Counted from the stretch's first letter, positions 24,285 through 35,074 are shown. The stretch is 64,000 nucleotides of DNA from Aquabacterium sp. NJ1 (GCF_000768065.1 NZ_JRKM01000001.1:434001-498000); one strand, 5' to 3'. Numbers and translations: made by a program. Notes: generated by a model not told the origin, from the letters alone.

Positions 24285-24884
24285 ATGAAATGGCTTGACC
24301 ACCTGGAAGAGTGGCTGATCGCGACCTTCATGGGCGCCGCCACACTGATCATTTTTGTGTCCGTGCTGCACCGTTACGCGGTTGGCTTCAACAGCCCCAT
24401 ACAGGACTGGCTGCTGACACTGAACTTCGCCTGGGCCCAGGAGGCCACCATCTACCTGTTCGTCTGGATGGCCAAGTTCGGCGCAGCCTATGGCGTGCGC
24501 ACCGGCATCCACGTCGGGGTGGACGTACTGATCAACCAGCTGTCGCCGCCCAGGCGCAAGTTCTTCGTGTTGTTCGGCCTGCTGGCGGGCGCCCTGTTCA
24601 CCGGCACCATCGCCACCATGGGCGCGAGTTTCGTGTGGCACAACGGTGCGCACTACGCGTTCTACAACGCCTTCCACCTCGACATGACCGACCTGATCGA
24701 AGGCCCCACCACACCCGATCTGGAATGGCCGACCTGGATCATCTACATGGCGATCCCGCTGGGCTCATCCCTGATGTGCTTCCGCTTCCTGCAGGTGGCC
24801 TGGAACTTCACCCGCACGGGTGAACTGCCTCACCACGACCATGGCCATGTGGATGGCCTCGACGACGAAGTGGCCAAGGCCTGA
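24285..24884 (+). CDS. dctQ: TRAP transporter small membrane subunit DctQ
   Basis: A 199-residue protein with four hydrophobic segments, typical of the small TRAP permease subunit. The central WAQEATIYLFVWMAKFGAAYGVRTGIHV region is a DctQ hallmark. The tail is rich in histidine and aspartate (HHDHGHVDGLDDE). It partners DctM in sodium-driven dicarboxylate uptake. GAGGAG precedes the ATG. It follows the hairpin after dctP and is 11 bases before dctM. Confidence 0.93.
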   Translation: MKWLDHLEEWLIATFMGAATLIIFVSVLHRYAVGFNSPIQDWLLTLNFAWAQEATIYLFVWMAKFGAAYGVRTGIHVGVDVLINQLSPPRRKFFVLFGLLAGALFTGTIATMGASFVWHNGAHYAFYNAFHLDMTDLIEGPTTPDLEWPTWIIYMAIPLGSSLMCFRFLQVAWNFTRTGELPHHDHGHVDGLDDEVAKA

Positions 24885-24895
24885 AGGAGCAGCAC

Positions 24896-26176
24896 ATGAA
24901 CGGCATCATCATTTTCGCTGTGCTGCTCGCACTGATGCTCACGGGCATGCCCGTGTCCATCTCGCTGGGCCTCACGGTTCTCACCTTCATCTTCGGCTTC
25001 ACACAAGTACCGCTGGAATCGGTCGCGCTCAAGCTGTTCACCGGCATCGAGAAGTTCGAGATCATGGCGATCCCCTTCTTCATCCTGGCCGGCAACTTCC
25101 TGACGCACGGCGGCGTCGCGCGGCGCATGATCAACTTCGCCACCAGCATGGTGGGGCACTGGCACGGTGGGCTGGCCTTGGCTGGCGTGGTGGCCTGCGC
25201 CTTGTTCGCTGCAGTGTCGGGCTCTTCGCCTGCCACGGTGGTGGCCATCGGCTCGATCCTGCTGCCGGCCATGGCCAAGGCGGGTTTTCCCAACAAGTTC
25301 GGCGCGGGCGTGGTCACCACCTCGGGCGCACTGGGCATCCTGATCCCACCCTCCATCGTGATGGTGATGTATTCGGTGTCCACCAACACCTCGGTCGGGG
25401 CGCTGTTCCTGGCTGGCGTCGTCCCTGGCGCCCTGCTGGCCTTGATGCTGGGCTTCACCACCTGGTGGCGTGCACGCAAGTTCGGTTACCCGCGCCAGCC
25501 CAAGGCCACGTTTGCGCAGCGCTTCAAGGCCTTCAAGGAGTCCTTCTGGGGTTTGCTGTTGATCGTGGTGGTGATGGGCGGGATCTACACCGGCATCTTC
25601 ACCCCCACTGAGGCTGCCGCCATGGCCGCGGTGTACGCCTTCTTCATCGCCGTGTTCGTCTACAAGGACATGGGCTTGAAGGACGTGCCCCGCGTGCTAC
25701 TGAACTCGGCCAACATGAGCGCGATGCTGCTCTACATCATCACCAACGCGGTGCTGTTCAGCTTCGTGCTGGCCAATGAGAACATCCCGCAGCAACTGGC
25801 CGACTGGCTGGTCGGCATGGGCCTGGGCCAGATCGCCTTCCTGCTGGTGGTCAACATCCTGCTGCTGGTGGCGGGCAACTTCATGGAACCGTCGTCGATC
25901 GTGCTGATCATGGCGCCCATCCTGTTCCCCGTGGCCACCAAGCTGGGCATCGACCCCATCCACTTCGGCATCCTGATCGTGGTCAACATGGAAGTCGGCA
26001 TGTGCCACCCGCCGGTGGGGTTGAACCTGTATGTGGCCTCGGGCATCACCAAGATGGGCATCACCGAGTTGACCGTGGCCGTCTGGCCCTGGCTGTTGAC
26101 CATGCTGGTCTTCCTGGGCCTGGTGACCTACTGGCCGGGCCTGTCCTTGTGGCTGCCCCACCTGCTGATGCAATAA
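24896..26176 (+). CDS. dctM: TRAP transporter large permease subunit DctM
   Basis: A 426-residue inner-membrane protein with about twelve hydrophobic segments, the usual length for DctM, which forms the transport channel. Recognisable segments are GMPVSISLGL near the start, VSGSSPATVVAIGSILLPAM, and LGILIPPSIVMVMYSVSTNTSVG. AGGAG lies six bases before the ATG. It completes the TRAP system, and a strong terminator follows. Confidence 0.95.
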   Translation: MNGIIIFAVLLALMLTGMPVSISLGLTVLTFIFGFTQVPLESVALKLFTGIEKFEIMAIPFFILAGNFLTHGGVARRMINFATSMVGHWHGGLALAGVVACALFAAVSGSSPATVVAIGSILLPAMAKAGFPNKFGAGVVTTSGALGILIPPSIVMVMYSVSTNTSVGALFLAGVVPGALLALMLGFTTWWRARKFGYPRQPKATFAQRFKAFKESFWGLLLIVVVMGGIYTGIFTPTEAAAMAAVYAFFIAVFVYKDMGLKDVPRVLLNSANMSAMLLYIITNAVLFSFVLANENIPQQLADWLVGMGLGQIAFLLVVNILLLVAGNFMEPSSIVLIMAPILFPVATKLGIDPIHFGILIVVNMEVGMCHPPVGLNLYVASGITKMGITELTVAVWPWLLTMLVFLGLVTYWPGLSLWLPHLLMQ

Positions 26177-26196
26177 GCCACCCTGCGCCCCCCTCA

Positions 26197-26231
26197 AAGC
26201 CGCGTCCGCGACCCGCTGACGCGGCTTTTTT
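26197..26231 (+). terminator. Terminator after the TRAP operon
   Basis: AAGCCGCGTC (26197-26206) pairs with GACGCGGCTT (26218-26227), followed by a T run to 26231. It separates dctM from the glycine riboswitch. Confidence 0.85.
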
Positions 26232-26271
26232 CACACGCGAAGCCGACACGGGCTGATACACTCGCGGCTTG

Positions 26272-26535
26272 TCAGGAGAGAGCCGACGCCACCGTGCCGA
26301 GGCCGCCGAAGGCGCAGGGCCCACCAACGCGAGTTGGCCGCCCGAACGCTCAGGCAAAAGGACTGGCAAACATGGCGGCCAGGCTGATGAAGCCCACCAC
26401 CATGATCCTCACTGGAGAGAGCCTGGTGACCTTGCTGCAAGCGAGGTGAGCCCGGCCACCGAAGGGGCAAGCCCACAACGCCGCGATCAGGTCGCAGCGA
26501 GGGGTCAATCTCTCAGGTAAAGCGGACAGAGAGGG
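26272..26535 (+). promoter_or_regulatory. Tandem glycine riboswitch upstream of gcvT
   Basis: Two glycine-aptamer-like units follow each other. The first begins CAGGAGAGAGCC near 26273, contains GCCGCCGAAGGCGCAGG, and closes with CGCTCAGGCAAAAGGAC near 26348-26362. The second begins TGGAGAGAGCC near 26413, contains GCCACCGAAGGGGCAAGCC, and closes with TCTCTCAGGTAAAGCGGACAGAGAGG near 26509-26534. These conserved words are those of the known gcvT-motif riboswitch, which binds glycine and normally turns the cleavage operon on. A further hairpin (GTGGATC 26561-26567 with GATCCAC 26589-26595) lies between it and the gcvT start and may be part of the expression platform. Confidence 0.92.
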
Positions 26536-26635
26536 CAGCACCGGAAACGGTTTCAGCTGGGTGGATCACCTGGTCGAAAGCGGGTCTGGATCCACTCAGA
26601 TTGCCCTCCCGCTGGCCTCGCAGCCAGCTACTGCC

Positions 26636-27763
26636 ATGTCCGCTGACACCACCGCAACCCTGTTGAAGACACCTCTGCACGCCCTGCACATCGAACTGGG
26701 CGCCAAGATGGTGCCCTTTGGCGGCTACGACATGCCCGTGCAGTACGCCACCGGCATCCTCAACGAGCACAAGCACACCCGCGCCGCCGCTGGCCTGTTT
26801 GACGTCTCGCACATGGGCCAGGTGCTGCTCAAGGGTGAAGGCGCCGACGCCGCGCTCGAGTCCCTGGTGCCGGTGGACATCGTCGACCTGCCCAAGTTCA
26901 AGCAGCGCTACGCCCTGTTCACGAACGAGCAAGGCGGCATCCTGGACGACCTGATGGTCACCCGCCGCGAGAACGACCTGTTCGTGGTCGTGAACGCCGC
27001 CTGCAAGGTGCAGGACATCGCCCACATGCAACAGCACATCGGCGGCCGCTGCACCGTGCAGCCCCTGCCTGACCAGGCCCTGCTGGCCCTGCAAGGCCCG
27101 CAAGCCGTGACGGCCCTGGCCCGCCTGAACGCCGATGTGCAGAAGCTCACCTTCATGACCGGCGGCCACTTCGTGCTCGACGGCATCGATTGCTTCCTGA
27201 CCCGCTCGGGCTACACCGGCGAAGACGGCTTCGAGATTTCCGTGCCCGCCGACAAGGCCGAGCAACTGGCCCGCGCCCTGCTGGCCCAACCCGAAGTCAA
27301 GCCCATCGGCCTGGGTGCCCGCGACACCCTGCGCCTGGAAGCCGGCCTGTGCCTGTACGGCCACGACATCGACACCAGCACCACGCCCGTTGAAGGCAGC
27401 ATCACCTGGGCCATCCAGAAGGTGCGCCGCGCCGGTGGCGCACGCGCTGGCGGCTACCCCGGTGCCAGCGTGATTGACGGCCAGCTGGCCAATGGCGCTG
27501 CACGCAAGCGTGTGGGCCTGATCAGCACCGAACGTATGCCAGTGCGTGAAGGCGCCAAGGTGGTCAATGCCGACGGACAAGAAATCGGCATCGTCACCAG
27601 CGGCTCGCCCAGCCCCAGCCTGGGCCAACCGATCGCGCTGGCTTACCTGGCCACGCCGCAGGCCGCCGTGGGCACCCCGGTTTTCGCCATCGTGCGCGAC
27701 AAGCGTGTCGCCATGACCGTGACCACCCTGCCCTTCGTGCCCAACCGCTACTACCGCGGCTGA
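26636..27763 (+). CDS. gcvT: Glycine cleavage system T protein (aminomethyltransferase)
   Basis: GcvT transfers the methylene group from the aminomethyl-lipoyl H protein to tetrahydrofolate and releases ammonia. The 375-residue protein is full length. Conserved segments are [29 protein letters not shown] near the start, [11 protein letters not shown], and [12 protein letters not shown]. The frame is open upstream to 26561, but family members begin close to [16 protein letters not shown] therefore use the ATG at 26636, although its ribosome-binding site is weak. It is the first gene of gcvTHP, under a tandem glycine riboswitch. Confidence 0.95.
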   Translation: MSADTTATLLKTPLHALHIELGAKMVPFGGYDMPVQYATGILNEHKHTRAAAGLFDVSHMGQVLLKGEGADAALESLVPVDIVDLPKFKQRYALFTNEQGGILDDLMVTRRENDLFVVVNAACKVQDIAHMQQHIGGRCTVQPLPDQALLALQGPQAVTALARLNADVQKLTFMTGGHFVLDGIDCFLTRSGYTGEDGFEISVPADKAEQLARALLAQPEVKPIGLGARDTLRLEAGLCLYGHDIDTSTTPVEGSITWAIQKVRRAGGARAGGYPGASVIDGQLANGAARKRVGLISTERMPVREGAKVVNADGQEIGIVTSGSPSPSLGQPIALAYLATPQAAVGTPVFAIVRDKRVAMTVTTLPFVPNRYYRG

Positions 27764-27864
27764 AAACACCGCGCCGGCCCGGCCTGAGCATGGCACCCTG
27801 AGCCATACTCTCGCCCGTTCGGCACACAAGCACCCTTTTATCCCATCTATCCAGGACGTCCAAC

Positions 27865-28239
27865 ATGACCATCAAGTACACGCCCGACCACGAATGGCTG
27901 CAAATCGAAGCTGACGGCACCGCCACCGTCGGCATCACCCACCACGCTCAGGACGCCCTGGGCGACGTGGTGTTCGTGGACCTGCCCGCCGTGGGCACCA
28001 CCTTCAACCCCAAGGACGTGGCCGGCGTGGTCGAGTCCGTGAAGGCTGCCGCAGACGTCTACATGCCCGTGACCGGTGAAATCACCGCCGTCAACGAAGC
28101 CCTGCGCGACGACCCCTCGCTGGCCAACAGCGACCCCACCGGCGCCGGCTGGTTCTTCAAGGTCAAGCTGTCCAACCCCGCCGAGCTCGACGCCCTGCTG
28201 GACAAGACCGCTTACGACGACCTGCTGAAAAACGCCTGA
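27865..28239 (+). CDS. gcvH: Glycine cleavage system H protein (lipoyl carrier)
   Basis: A 124-residue lipoyl carrier that shuttles the aminomethyl group from GcvP to GcvT and is re-oxidised by the L protein. The lipoylated lysine is Lys60 in [10 protein letters not shown]. The N terminus ([21 protein letters not shown]) is typical. It lies 101 bases after gcvT, a larger gap than usual in this operon, with no clear terminator in it, so co-transcription from the riboswitch is likely. The gcvL/lpd partner is not in the window. Confidence 0.96.
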   Translation: MTIKYTPDHEWLQIEADGTATVGITHHAQDALGDVVFVDLPAVGTTFNPKDVAGVVESVKAAADVYMPVTGEITAVNEALRDDPSLANSDPTGAGWFFKVKLSNPAELDALLDKTAYDDLLKNA

Positions 28240-28349
28240 TCGCCCACAGCGATCCGAGGGTGGCCCGCCTCAGTGCGGCCGCCCGCCGGGCACCGGCTTG
28301 ACCGCGTGCCCACACCGTGCCCCTAGAGCTTTGCCTGCCGCCGAACGCC

Positions 28350-31256
28350 ATGCTGAACACCCACCTGCCCACCCTCGCTGAACTCGAAAACGCGACCGAA
28401 TTCCAGGCCCGCCACCTTGGCCCCTGGGACGAAGAGCAGCAACACATGCTCAGTGCCATCGGCGTGGCCTCGCGGCAAGCCCTGATCGACGGCATCGTGC
28501 CGGCCAGCATCAAGCGCGGCAACCCCATGGAGCTGCCCGCCCCGCTGACCGAAGCCCAGGCGCTGGCCGAGCTCAAGGCCATCGCGCAGCAGAACAAGCT
28601 GATGCGCAACTTCATCGGCCAGGGCTACTACGGCACCCTGACACCCGGCGTCATCCTGCGCAACATCCTCGAGAACCCCGCCTGGTACACCGCCTACACG
28701 CCCTACCAGGCCGAAATCTCGCAAGGCCGCATGGAAGCGCTGATCAACTTCCAGACCATGGTCACCGACCTGACGGGCATGGCGATTGCCAACGCCTCCA
28801 TGCTGGACGAGGCCACGGCAGCTGCTGAAGCCATGACGCTGGCCGCACGTGGCGGCAAGAGCAAGTCCACGCGCTTCGTGGTCTGCCATGACGTGTTCCC
28901 CCAGACGCTGGAAGTGATCCAGACGCGCGCCAAGCCGCTGGGCATCACCGTGGACCTGGTGCACGCCGCCCAACTGGCCGAGCACCTGCAAACCAACGAC
29001 TGCTTCGCCGCGCTGATGCAGTACCCCGGCGTCAATGGCCAGGTGCGTGACCTGCGCCCCTTGATCGACGCGCTGCACGCCAAGGGCGCCATGGCCATCG
29101 TGGCCGCCGACCTGCTGGCCCTGACCCTGCTGACGCCTCCGGGTGAACTGGGCGCCGACATCGCCTGCGGCACCACCCAGCGTTTCGGCATGCCCATGGG
29201 CAACGGTGGCCCGCACGCTGCCTACATGGCCACCAAGGACGAACTCAAGCGCTCCATGCCCGGCCGCCTGGTCGGCGTGAGTGTCGATAGCCACGGTGAC
29301 CCGGCCTACCGCCTGGCCCTGCAAACCCGCGAGCAGCACATCCGCCGCGAGAAGGCCACCTCCAACATCTGTACCGCCCAGGTGCTACCCGCTGTGGTGG
29401 CCAGCATGTACGCGGTCTACCACGGCCCTGAAGGCCTCAAGCGCATTGCCCTGCGTGTGGCCAGCTACGCCTCCATCCTGGCTGAAGGCCTCAAGGCCAT
29501 GGGCCGCAAGGTGGTTCACACCACCTGGTTCGACACGGTTCAGGTGCTGACAGAAGACCGCGAAACCGTGCTGGCCGATGCCGTCAAGTTGGGCATCAAC
29601 CTGCGCGACGCCAGCAACGACAGCGTGACCATCTCGCTGGACGAAACCACCACCCGCAACGACATCATCGACCTGTGGACGGTGTTCTCCGGCGGCAAGC
29701 CGCTGCCTTCGTTTGCCGCGTTTGAGAACGGCGTGGCCCTGGGCCTGCCCGCCAACCTGCGCCGCGACAGCGCCTTCCTGACGCACCCGGTGTTCAACAG
29801 CCACCACAGCGAAACGGAAATGCTGCGCTACCTGCGCGGCCTGGCCGACAAGGACCTGGCCCTGGACCGCACCATGATCCCGCTGGGTTCGTGCACCATG
29901 AAGCTCAACGCCACCAGCGAGATGATCCCCATCACCTGGCCCGAGTTCGCGCACATCCACCCCTTCGCACCGCGCGACCAGCTCAAGGGCTACGAGCTGC
30001 TCAATGAAGAGCTGTGCGCCTGGCTGTGCCAGGCCACGGGCTACGCCGGCATCAGCCTGCAACCCAATGCCGGCTCGCAAGGCGAATACGCTGGTTTGCT
30101 GGTCATCAAGGCCTATCACGAATCCAAGGGCCAGGGCCACCGTGACATCTGCCTGATCCCCGAATCGGCCCACGGCACCAACCCCGCCAGCGCCCACATG
30201 GCCGGCATGAAGGTGGTGGTCACCAAGTGCGACACCGATGGCAACGTGGACCTGGACGACCTCAAGGTCAAGTGCGAGCAACACAGCGCCAACCTGGCTG
30301 CCGTGATGATCACCTACCCCTCGACCTACGGCGTGTTCGAAACCCGCGTGACCGAGCTGTGCAAGCTGGTGCACAAGCACGGCGGCCGCGTCTACGTGGA
30401 CGGCGCCAACATGAACGCCCTGGTCGGCCTGGCCGCACCGGGCCAGTTCGGCGGCGACGTCAGCCACCTGAACCTGCATAAGACCTTCTGCATCCCGCAC
30501 GGCGGTGGCGGCCCCGGCGTCGGCCCCGTCTGCGTGGTTGAAGACCTGGCGCCCTTCCTGCCCGCGCACCGCTCGGCCGGCATCGGTTCTGAAGTGCAGG
30601 TCGGCGCTGTGTCAGCCGCCCCGCTGGGCAACGCTGCCGTGCTGCCCATCAGCTGGATGTACATCCGCATGATGGGTGCCGATGGCCTGAAGGCCGCCAC
30701 CGAAGTGGCCATCCTCAACGCCAACTACGTGGCCGCCCGCCTGGCTGACCACTACGACATCCACTTCAGCGGTGGCAGCCAGACCATCAAGGGTGGCGGC
30801 GTGGCCCACGAGTGCATCCTGGACCTGCGCCCCTTGAAGGACAGCAGCGGCGTCGCCGCCGAAGACGTGGCCAAGCGCCTGATCGACTACGGCTTCCATG
30901 CACCCACGCTGAGCTTCCCTGTGGCCGGCACCTTGATGGTCGAACCGACCGAGAGCGAATCCAAGGCGGAACTGGACCGCTTCTGCGACGCCATGATCGC
31001 CATCCGCGAGGAAATTCGCCTGGTGGAACAAGGCAAGCTGCCGCAGGACGACAACCCCTTGAAGAACGCGCCGCACACCGCCGCCAGCCTGCTCAAGGCC
31101 GAGTGGCCGCACGCCTACAGCCGAGAACTGGCCGCCTACCCTGTGGCCAGCCTGCGCAAGCAGAAGTACTGGTCGCCCGTGGGCCGCGTGGACAACGTCC
31201 ATGGCGACCGCAACCTGTTCTGCTCCTGCGTGCCGGTGAGCGACTACCAGGGCTGA
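28350..31256 (+). CDS. gcvP: Glycine dehydrogenase (decarboxylating), P protein
   Basis: GcvP decarboxylates glycine with pyridoxal phosphate and passes the aminomethyl group to GcvH. At 968 residues it is the homodimeric single-chain type with both halves in one protein. The PLP-binding lysine is in [17 protein letters not shown]. The N-terminal half contains YHTP-like segments ([19 protein letters not shown]). I use the ATG at 28350 ([13 protein letters not shown]); a GTG at 28317 would extend it by eleven residues. It closes the operon. A weak hairpin follows. Confidence 0.96.
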   Translation: MLNTHLPTLAELENATEFQARHLGPWDEEQQHMLSAIGVASRQALIDGIVPASIKRGNPMELPAPLTEAQALAELKAIAQQNKLMRNFIGQGYYGTLTPGVILRNILENPAWYTAYTPYQAEISQGRMEALINFQTMVTDLTGMAIANASMLDEATAAAEAMTLAARGGKSKSTRFVVCHDVFPQTLEVIQTRAKPLGITVDLVHAAQLAEHLQTNDCFAALMQYPGVNGQVRDLRPLIDALHAKGAMAIVAADLLALTLLTPPGELGADIACGTTQRFGMPMGNGGPHAAYMATKDELKRSMPGRLVGVSVDSHGDPAYRLALQTREQHIRREKATSNICTAQVLPAVVASMYAVYHGPEGLKRIALRVASYASILAEGLKAMGRKVVHTTWFDTVQVLTEDRETVLADAVKLGINLRDASNDSVTISLDETTTRNDIIDLWTVFSGGKPLPSFAAFENGVALGLPANLRRDSAFLTHPVFNSHHSETEMLRYLRGLADKDLALDRTMIPLGSCTMKLNATSEMIPITWPEFAHIHPFAPRDQLKGYELLNEELCAWLCQATGYAGISLQPNAGSQGEYAGLLVIKAYHESKGQGHRDICLIPESAHGTNPASAHMAGMKVVVTKCDTDGNVDLDDLKVKCEQHSANLAAVMITYPSTYGVFETRVTELCKLVHKHGGRVYVDGANMNALVGLAAPGQFGGDVSHLNLHKTFCIPHGGGGPGVGPVCVVEDLAPFLPAHRSAGIGSEVQVGAVSAAPLGNAAVLPISWMYIRMMGADGLKAATEVAILNANYVAARLADHYDIHFSGGSQTIKGGGVAHECILDLRPLKDSSGVAAEDVAKRLIDYGFHAPTLSFPVAGTLMVEPTESESKAELDRFCDAMIAIREEIRLVEQGKLPQDDNPLKNAPHTAASLLKAEWPHAYSRELAAYPVASLRKQKYWSPVGRVDNVHGDRNLFCSCVPVSDYQG

Positions 31257-31301
31257 TCCGGCGCTGGCCGCATCTGCGCGCCTGAGCCTCCACACGCCAA
31301 C

Positions 31302-31343
31302 TGGCCCACCCGGGACACCCGTCCTCGGTGGGCCAGACTGTTT
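31302..31343 (+). terminator. Possible terminator after gcvP
   Basis: TGGCCCACC (31302-31310) pairs with GGTGGGCCA (31327-31335), but only a short T stretch (31341-31343) follows after a few other bases. It is a strong hairpin but a weak terminator candidate. Confidence 0.4.
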
Positions 31344-31380
31344 CCTGCCGCCAACAACGCGCAGATTTCAGGTCGGCACA

Positions 31381-31409
31381 TTGCCAAGCTGACACTTAAC
31401 CGCTAATGT
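31381..31409 (+). promoter_or_regulatory. Sigma-70-like promoter for the hybrid histidine kinase
   Basis: TTGCCA (31381-31386), a 17-base spacer and TAATGT (31404-31409) form a good sigma-70-type pair. It lies about 125 bases before the hybrid kinase start, in the 279-base gap after gcvP. Confidence 0.45.
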
Positions 31410-31535
31410 GAGCCATCCGATCCGGGTTCATCGGACAGGCTGCTTTACCCGATTTCCGAATTCCAGAACCCCATCAGCCCAGTAAAGCGGCAGGCCCCCT
31501 CCAGCCGCGCATCAAGCTCCCTTTCAAGGAGGCAT

Positions 31536-34262
31536 ATGCAGGCCCTGACGGAGATCGACGCGCCCACCCTGCGGTTCATGCCGACAGACGATGGGTTGAA
31601 GATGGCACTGTCCGCCGCACAGGCGGGCTTGTGGGAATGGCATCTGGGCACCAACCTCAATGCCTGGTCTGACGAGGTCTGGGCCTTGTTCGGCCTCCCA
31701 CCCGATACGCCCCCCACCCAGGATGCCTGGCTTGCCAGCATCCACCCCGAGGACCGCGCACAAGCCAGGCAGCACGTCTTTGCCGCCAGAGAGCGGGGCG
31801 TCCCCTTCGAAATCGAGTGGCGCACCAACCCGTGCAGCGGCCCAGTGAGGTGGATCCTGTCGCGCGGCCAGCCAGGCCAGCCCAGGCCAGACGGCCAGGA
31901 CACCTATACCGGCATCGTCATGGACATCACGGCCCGCAAGCAGGCCGAGAGTGCCGCCCTCAAGCTCACCGAATCCCTCGAAGAGCGTGTCAAGGAGCGC
32001 ACCGCCGCGCTAGGCGAACACGAACGCCTGCTGCAAAACATCCTGGACGGCATTCCCGGCCTGATCGGCTACTGGACCAAAGACCTGCACAACCGCTTCG
32101 CCAACAAGGCCTACCTGGACTGGTTTGGCATGTCGGCCGACCAACTGCGCAACTTGCACATCAAAGACCTGCTCGGGCCGACACTCTTCGAGCAAAACTG
32201 GCCCTACATGCAGGAGGCGCTCAAAGGCCATTCTCAGCGCTTTGAGCGGCTGCTCCCCATCCCGAAACAACCCGGCCGCCATCGTCACAGCGAAGCCCAC
32301 TACCTGCCCGACATCGTCAACGGCGTGGTACAGGGCTTTCTGGTCATCGTGTTCGACATCAGCCAGATCAAGCAGGCCGAACTGGCCGCCGAGGCGGCCA
32401 ACCAGGCCAAGAGCGAGTTCCTGGCCAACATCAGCCACGAGGTGCGCACGCCTTTGAACGCCATGTTCGGGCTTGCGCAGGTCGGGGCGCGCCAGGCCAT
32501 CGGTACCCCACAGGCCAGGACCTTCGAGCAGATACTCGACTCGGCCCAGCACCTGCTCACCCTGGTCAACGACGTGCTGGATTTCTCCCGGATCGAATCG
32601 GGCAAGCTCAACCTGCACTACGAGCGCATCAACCTCGGCCAGGTGCTGGAACACGTGCTCACGCTCAAGGCCATCCTGGCCCAGGCCAAGGGCCTGCCGC
32701 TGATCATCCACGAGTCGGCCGACGTCCCGCAGTACTTCCATGGCGACGCCACGCGGCTGTCGCAGATCCTGTTGAACCTGCTGTCCAACGCCATCAAGTT
32801 CACCGACACCGGGCAGGTCAGCATCCACCTGGATTACGTCGCCCCTGACCTCATCATGGAGGTCACCGACACAGGGATCGGCATGTCCGAGGACAAGCTC
32901 CTGCAGCTGTTCCAGCCCTTTGTGCAGGTGCATGGCCATCACCCAGCGCAATCGGGCGGCACCGGCCTGGGCCTGGCCATCTGCAAACGGCTGGTGGAAA
33001 TGATGCGCGGCCACATCCAGGTCCGCAGCCAACCGGGCGAAGGCACCACGTTCACGGTCAAGTTGCCGGTGTTGCACCCCGAAGGCGGCGACGTTCGCCA
33101 CATTCGCCACGTGGCCATGGTCGGCAGCCCCACGCCAGCCTCCAGTGCGCTGACCGAGTCCCTGCGAGACAGGGCGCTGAAGGTCACCCACAGCGCCGCG
33201 CTCCCCTTGCCACCAGGCAGCCAGCCCGACGTGATCATCCTGTCTTCAGACGCCTTGCCCCGATGCGCGCCAGAAGAGATCCGCCGCAATATCGCACTCG
33301 GGCACACGGTGCTGGTCAACGCCCCCGCCAGCACGGTGGTCGAGCTGCCGCAGCCCCTCCAGAATGAACTCCCGGTGGTGGCCGGCCCCCTGAGCCCCTT
33401 GCGCCTGCTCAACGCCATCAAGACCAAGCTGAACCGAACGGCCGTGAGCAGCAGCCAGCGCCTGGCGCACATCCGTGTGCTGGCCGCTGAAGACAACCCC
33501 GTCAATCGCCTGGTGCTGCAACAGATGCTGGAGCAGGAAGGCGCCATCGTCACCTTCGCCTTCGACGGTGCCCATGCACTGGAGCAGGTCCGCGTCCATG
33601 GGCCATCGAGCTTCGACGTCGTGCTGTGCGACATCCAGATGCCCGTCATGGACGGCTACCAGGCTGCCCAGGCGCTGGGCCACATCGCCCCTTCGCTGCC
33701 TGTCATCGGCCTGACCGCGCACGCCTTCGACACGGCCAAACAACAAGCCCGACGGGCCGGCATGGTGGGCTATGTCACCAAACCCTATATGCTGGATACT
33801 CTGGTCGACGAAATACGCCGCTTTGCTCGTTGGCGCCCGGGAGATGCCCCGCAGGCCGACAACGTGGCAGCCCAAGCAACGATGAGCACCGAGCCCGATA
33901 TGCAGCAGGACATCACCGACTGGCAGGCCATGCAGCAGTATTACCAGGCGCAGCCCCAACTGCTGGACCGCCTGATCGCCATGCTGGGCGACACCCTCAG
34001 CGAGATCCAGCAGGAGCTGGAGCACACCATCCAGAACCAGAACCTGGAACAGCTGGCCAAGATCGCCCACAACATCAAGGGCACGGCCCTGAACCTGCAC
34101 ACCCCTGAACTGGCGCGGCTCGCCGTGCAAACCCAGGAGCAGGCCCGCCAAGGTGACAGCGACACACTGCGCACGGCCGAGGACCTGTCAAAACGCCTGA
34201 GCCACTTCATCGAGATGGCCACGCATCACCAGGGGCAGAAACGCCAAGGCGCGGATCAATAG
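31536..34262 (+). CDS. Orphan hybrid histidine kinase: PAS-PAS-HK-REC-Hpt
   Basis: A 908-residue cytoplasmic kinase with no evident membrane helix. Residues ~18-135 and ~160-280 are PAS-like sensors. The kinase core has the phospho-accepting His301 in ISHEVRTPLN, the N box NAIKFTDTG, DTGIGM and GGTGLGLAI. A linker of unclear fold (~530-640) follows. The receiver domain (~645-765) has Asp699 in CDIQMPVMDG, and a C-terminal Hpt domain has His845 in AHNIKGTALN. So it carries a full phosphorelay without an output domain, and no response regulator gene is adjacent. A sigma-70-like promoter precedes it. Its stop overlaps the convergent ppsR by seven bases. Signal and target are unknown. Confidence 0.9.
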   Translation: MQALTEIDAPTLRFMPTDDGLKMALSAAQAGLWEWHLGTNLNAWSDEVWALFGLPPDTPPTQDAWLASIHPEDRAQARQHVFAARERGVPFEIEWRTNPCSGPVRWILSRGQPGQPRPDGQDTYTGIVMDITARKQAESAALKLTESLEERVKERTAALGEHERLLQNILDGIPGLIGYWTKDLHNRFANKAYLDWFGMSADQLRNLHIKDLLGPTLFEQNWPYMQEALKGHSQRFERLLPIPKQPGRHRHSEAHYLPDIVNGVVQGFLVIVFDISQIKQAELAAEAANQAKSEFLANISHEVRTPLNAMFGLAQVGARQAIGTPQARTFEQILDSAQHLLTLVNDVLDFSRIESGKLNLHYERINLGQVLEHVLTLKAILAQAKGLPLIIHESADVPQYFHGDATRLSQILLNLLSNAIKFTDTGQVSIHLDYVAPDLIMEVTDTGIGMSEDKLLQLFQPFVQVHGHHPAQSGGTGLGLAICKRLVEMMRGHIQVRSQPGEGTTFTVKLPVLHPEGGDVRHIRHVAMVGSPTPASSALTESLRDRALKVTHSAALPLPPGSQPDVIILSSDALPRCAPEEIRRNIALGHTVLVNAPASTVVELPQPLQNELPVVAGPLSPLRLLNAIKTKLNRTAVSSSQRLAHIRVLAAEDNPVNRLVLQQMLEQEGAIVTFAFDGAHALEQVRVHGPSSFDVVLCDIQMPVMDGYQAAQALGHIAPSLPVIGLTAHAFDTAKQQARRAGMVGYVTKPYMLDTLVDEIRRFARWRPGDAPQADNVAAQATMSTEPDMQQDITDWQAMQQYYQAQPQLLDRLIAMLGDTLSEIQQELEHTIQNQNLEQLAKIAHNIKGTALNLHTPELARLAVQTQEQARQGDSDTLRTAEDLSKRLSHFIEMATHHQGQKRQGADQ

Positions 34263-35074
34263 ATCAGCCGATCCGGCCTGATGTCGCGCAGGATGGTCGT
34301 GGCGATCTCTTCGATCGACTTGTGCGTGGACGACAGCCAGTCGATGCCCTCGCGGCGCATCATGGACTCGGCCTGCGCCACCTCCAGCCGGCAATTCTCC
34401 AGGCTGGCGTACTTGCTGCCGGGCCGGCGCTCATTGCGGATCTGGCTCAAGCGACTGGGCTCGATCGTCAGACCGAAGCACTTCTTCTTGTAAGGCTTGA
34501 GCATCGAAGGCAGGAAGCCGCGGTCGAAGTCCTCCGGGATCAGCGGCACGTTGGCCGCCTTGATGCCATGCTGCATCGCCAGGTACAGAGAGGTTGGCGT
34601 CTTGCCACAACGGCTCACGCCCACCAGCACCACATCGGCCAACTCCAGGCTGCGTGAAGACTGGCCATCATCGTGCTCCAGCGCAAAATTGATCGCCTCG
34701 ATGCGGTCGTTGTATTCCTGGTCCACGCTGGCGTCGCTGAAGCGGCCCACCCGGTGGTTGGACTTCATGCTGAACTCTTCTTCAAGCGGCTCGACGAAGG
34801 TCTTGATCACGTCGAACACGCGCGCGTCGCAGCCCTTGAGAATGGCCAGCACATCGTCGTTGGCCAGGGTGGTGAACACGATGGGCCGCTTGCCTTCACG
34901 CTGCCCTGCCGCATTGATTTCACGCACCACCTGATGCGCCTTGTCCACGGTGTCGATGAAGGGCCGACGCACGTGCCGGGGCTTGATGGCGAATTGGGCC
35001 AGGATGGAGTTCCCCATCGTTTCGGCCGTGATACCTGTGCCATCCGACACGAAAAACACACTGCGATCAGACAT
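34256..35074 (-). CDS. ppsR: PEP synthase regulatory protein (DUF299 kinase/pyrophosphorylase)
   Basis: PpsR inactivates PEP synthase by ADP-dependent phosphorylation and reactivates it by phosphate-dependent removal. The 272-residue protein starts MSDRSVFFVSDGTGITAETMG, a hallmark of the family, and has the nucleotide-binding loop GVSRCGKTPTS. The ATG at 35074 is used; an upstream extension to 35104 exists but is not supported by the family start. It is divergent from its target ppsA, across a 241-base gap in which I see no firm promoter. Confidence 0.93.
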   Translation of the reverse strand: MSDRSVFFVSDGTGITAETMGNSILAQFAIKPRHVRRPFIDTVDKAHQVVREINAAGQREGKRPIVFTTLANDDVLAILKGCDARVFDVIKTFVEPLEEEFSMKSNHRVGRFSDASVDQEYNDRIEAINFALEHDDGQSSRSLELADVVLVGVSRCGKTPTSLYLAMQHGIKAANVPLIPEDFDRGFLPSMLKPYKKKCFGLTIEPSRLSQIRNERRPGSKYASLENCRLEVAQAESMMRREGIDWLSSTHKSIEEIATTILRDIRPDRLIY

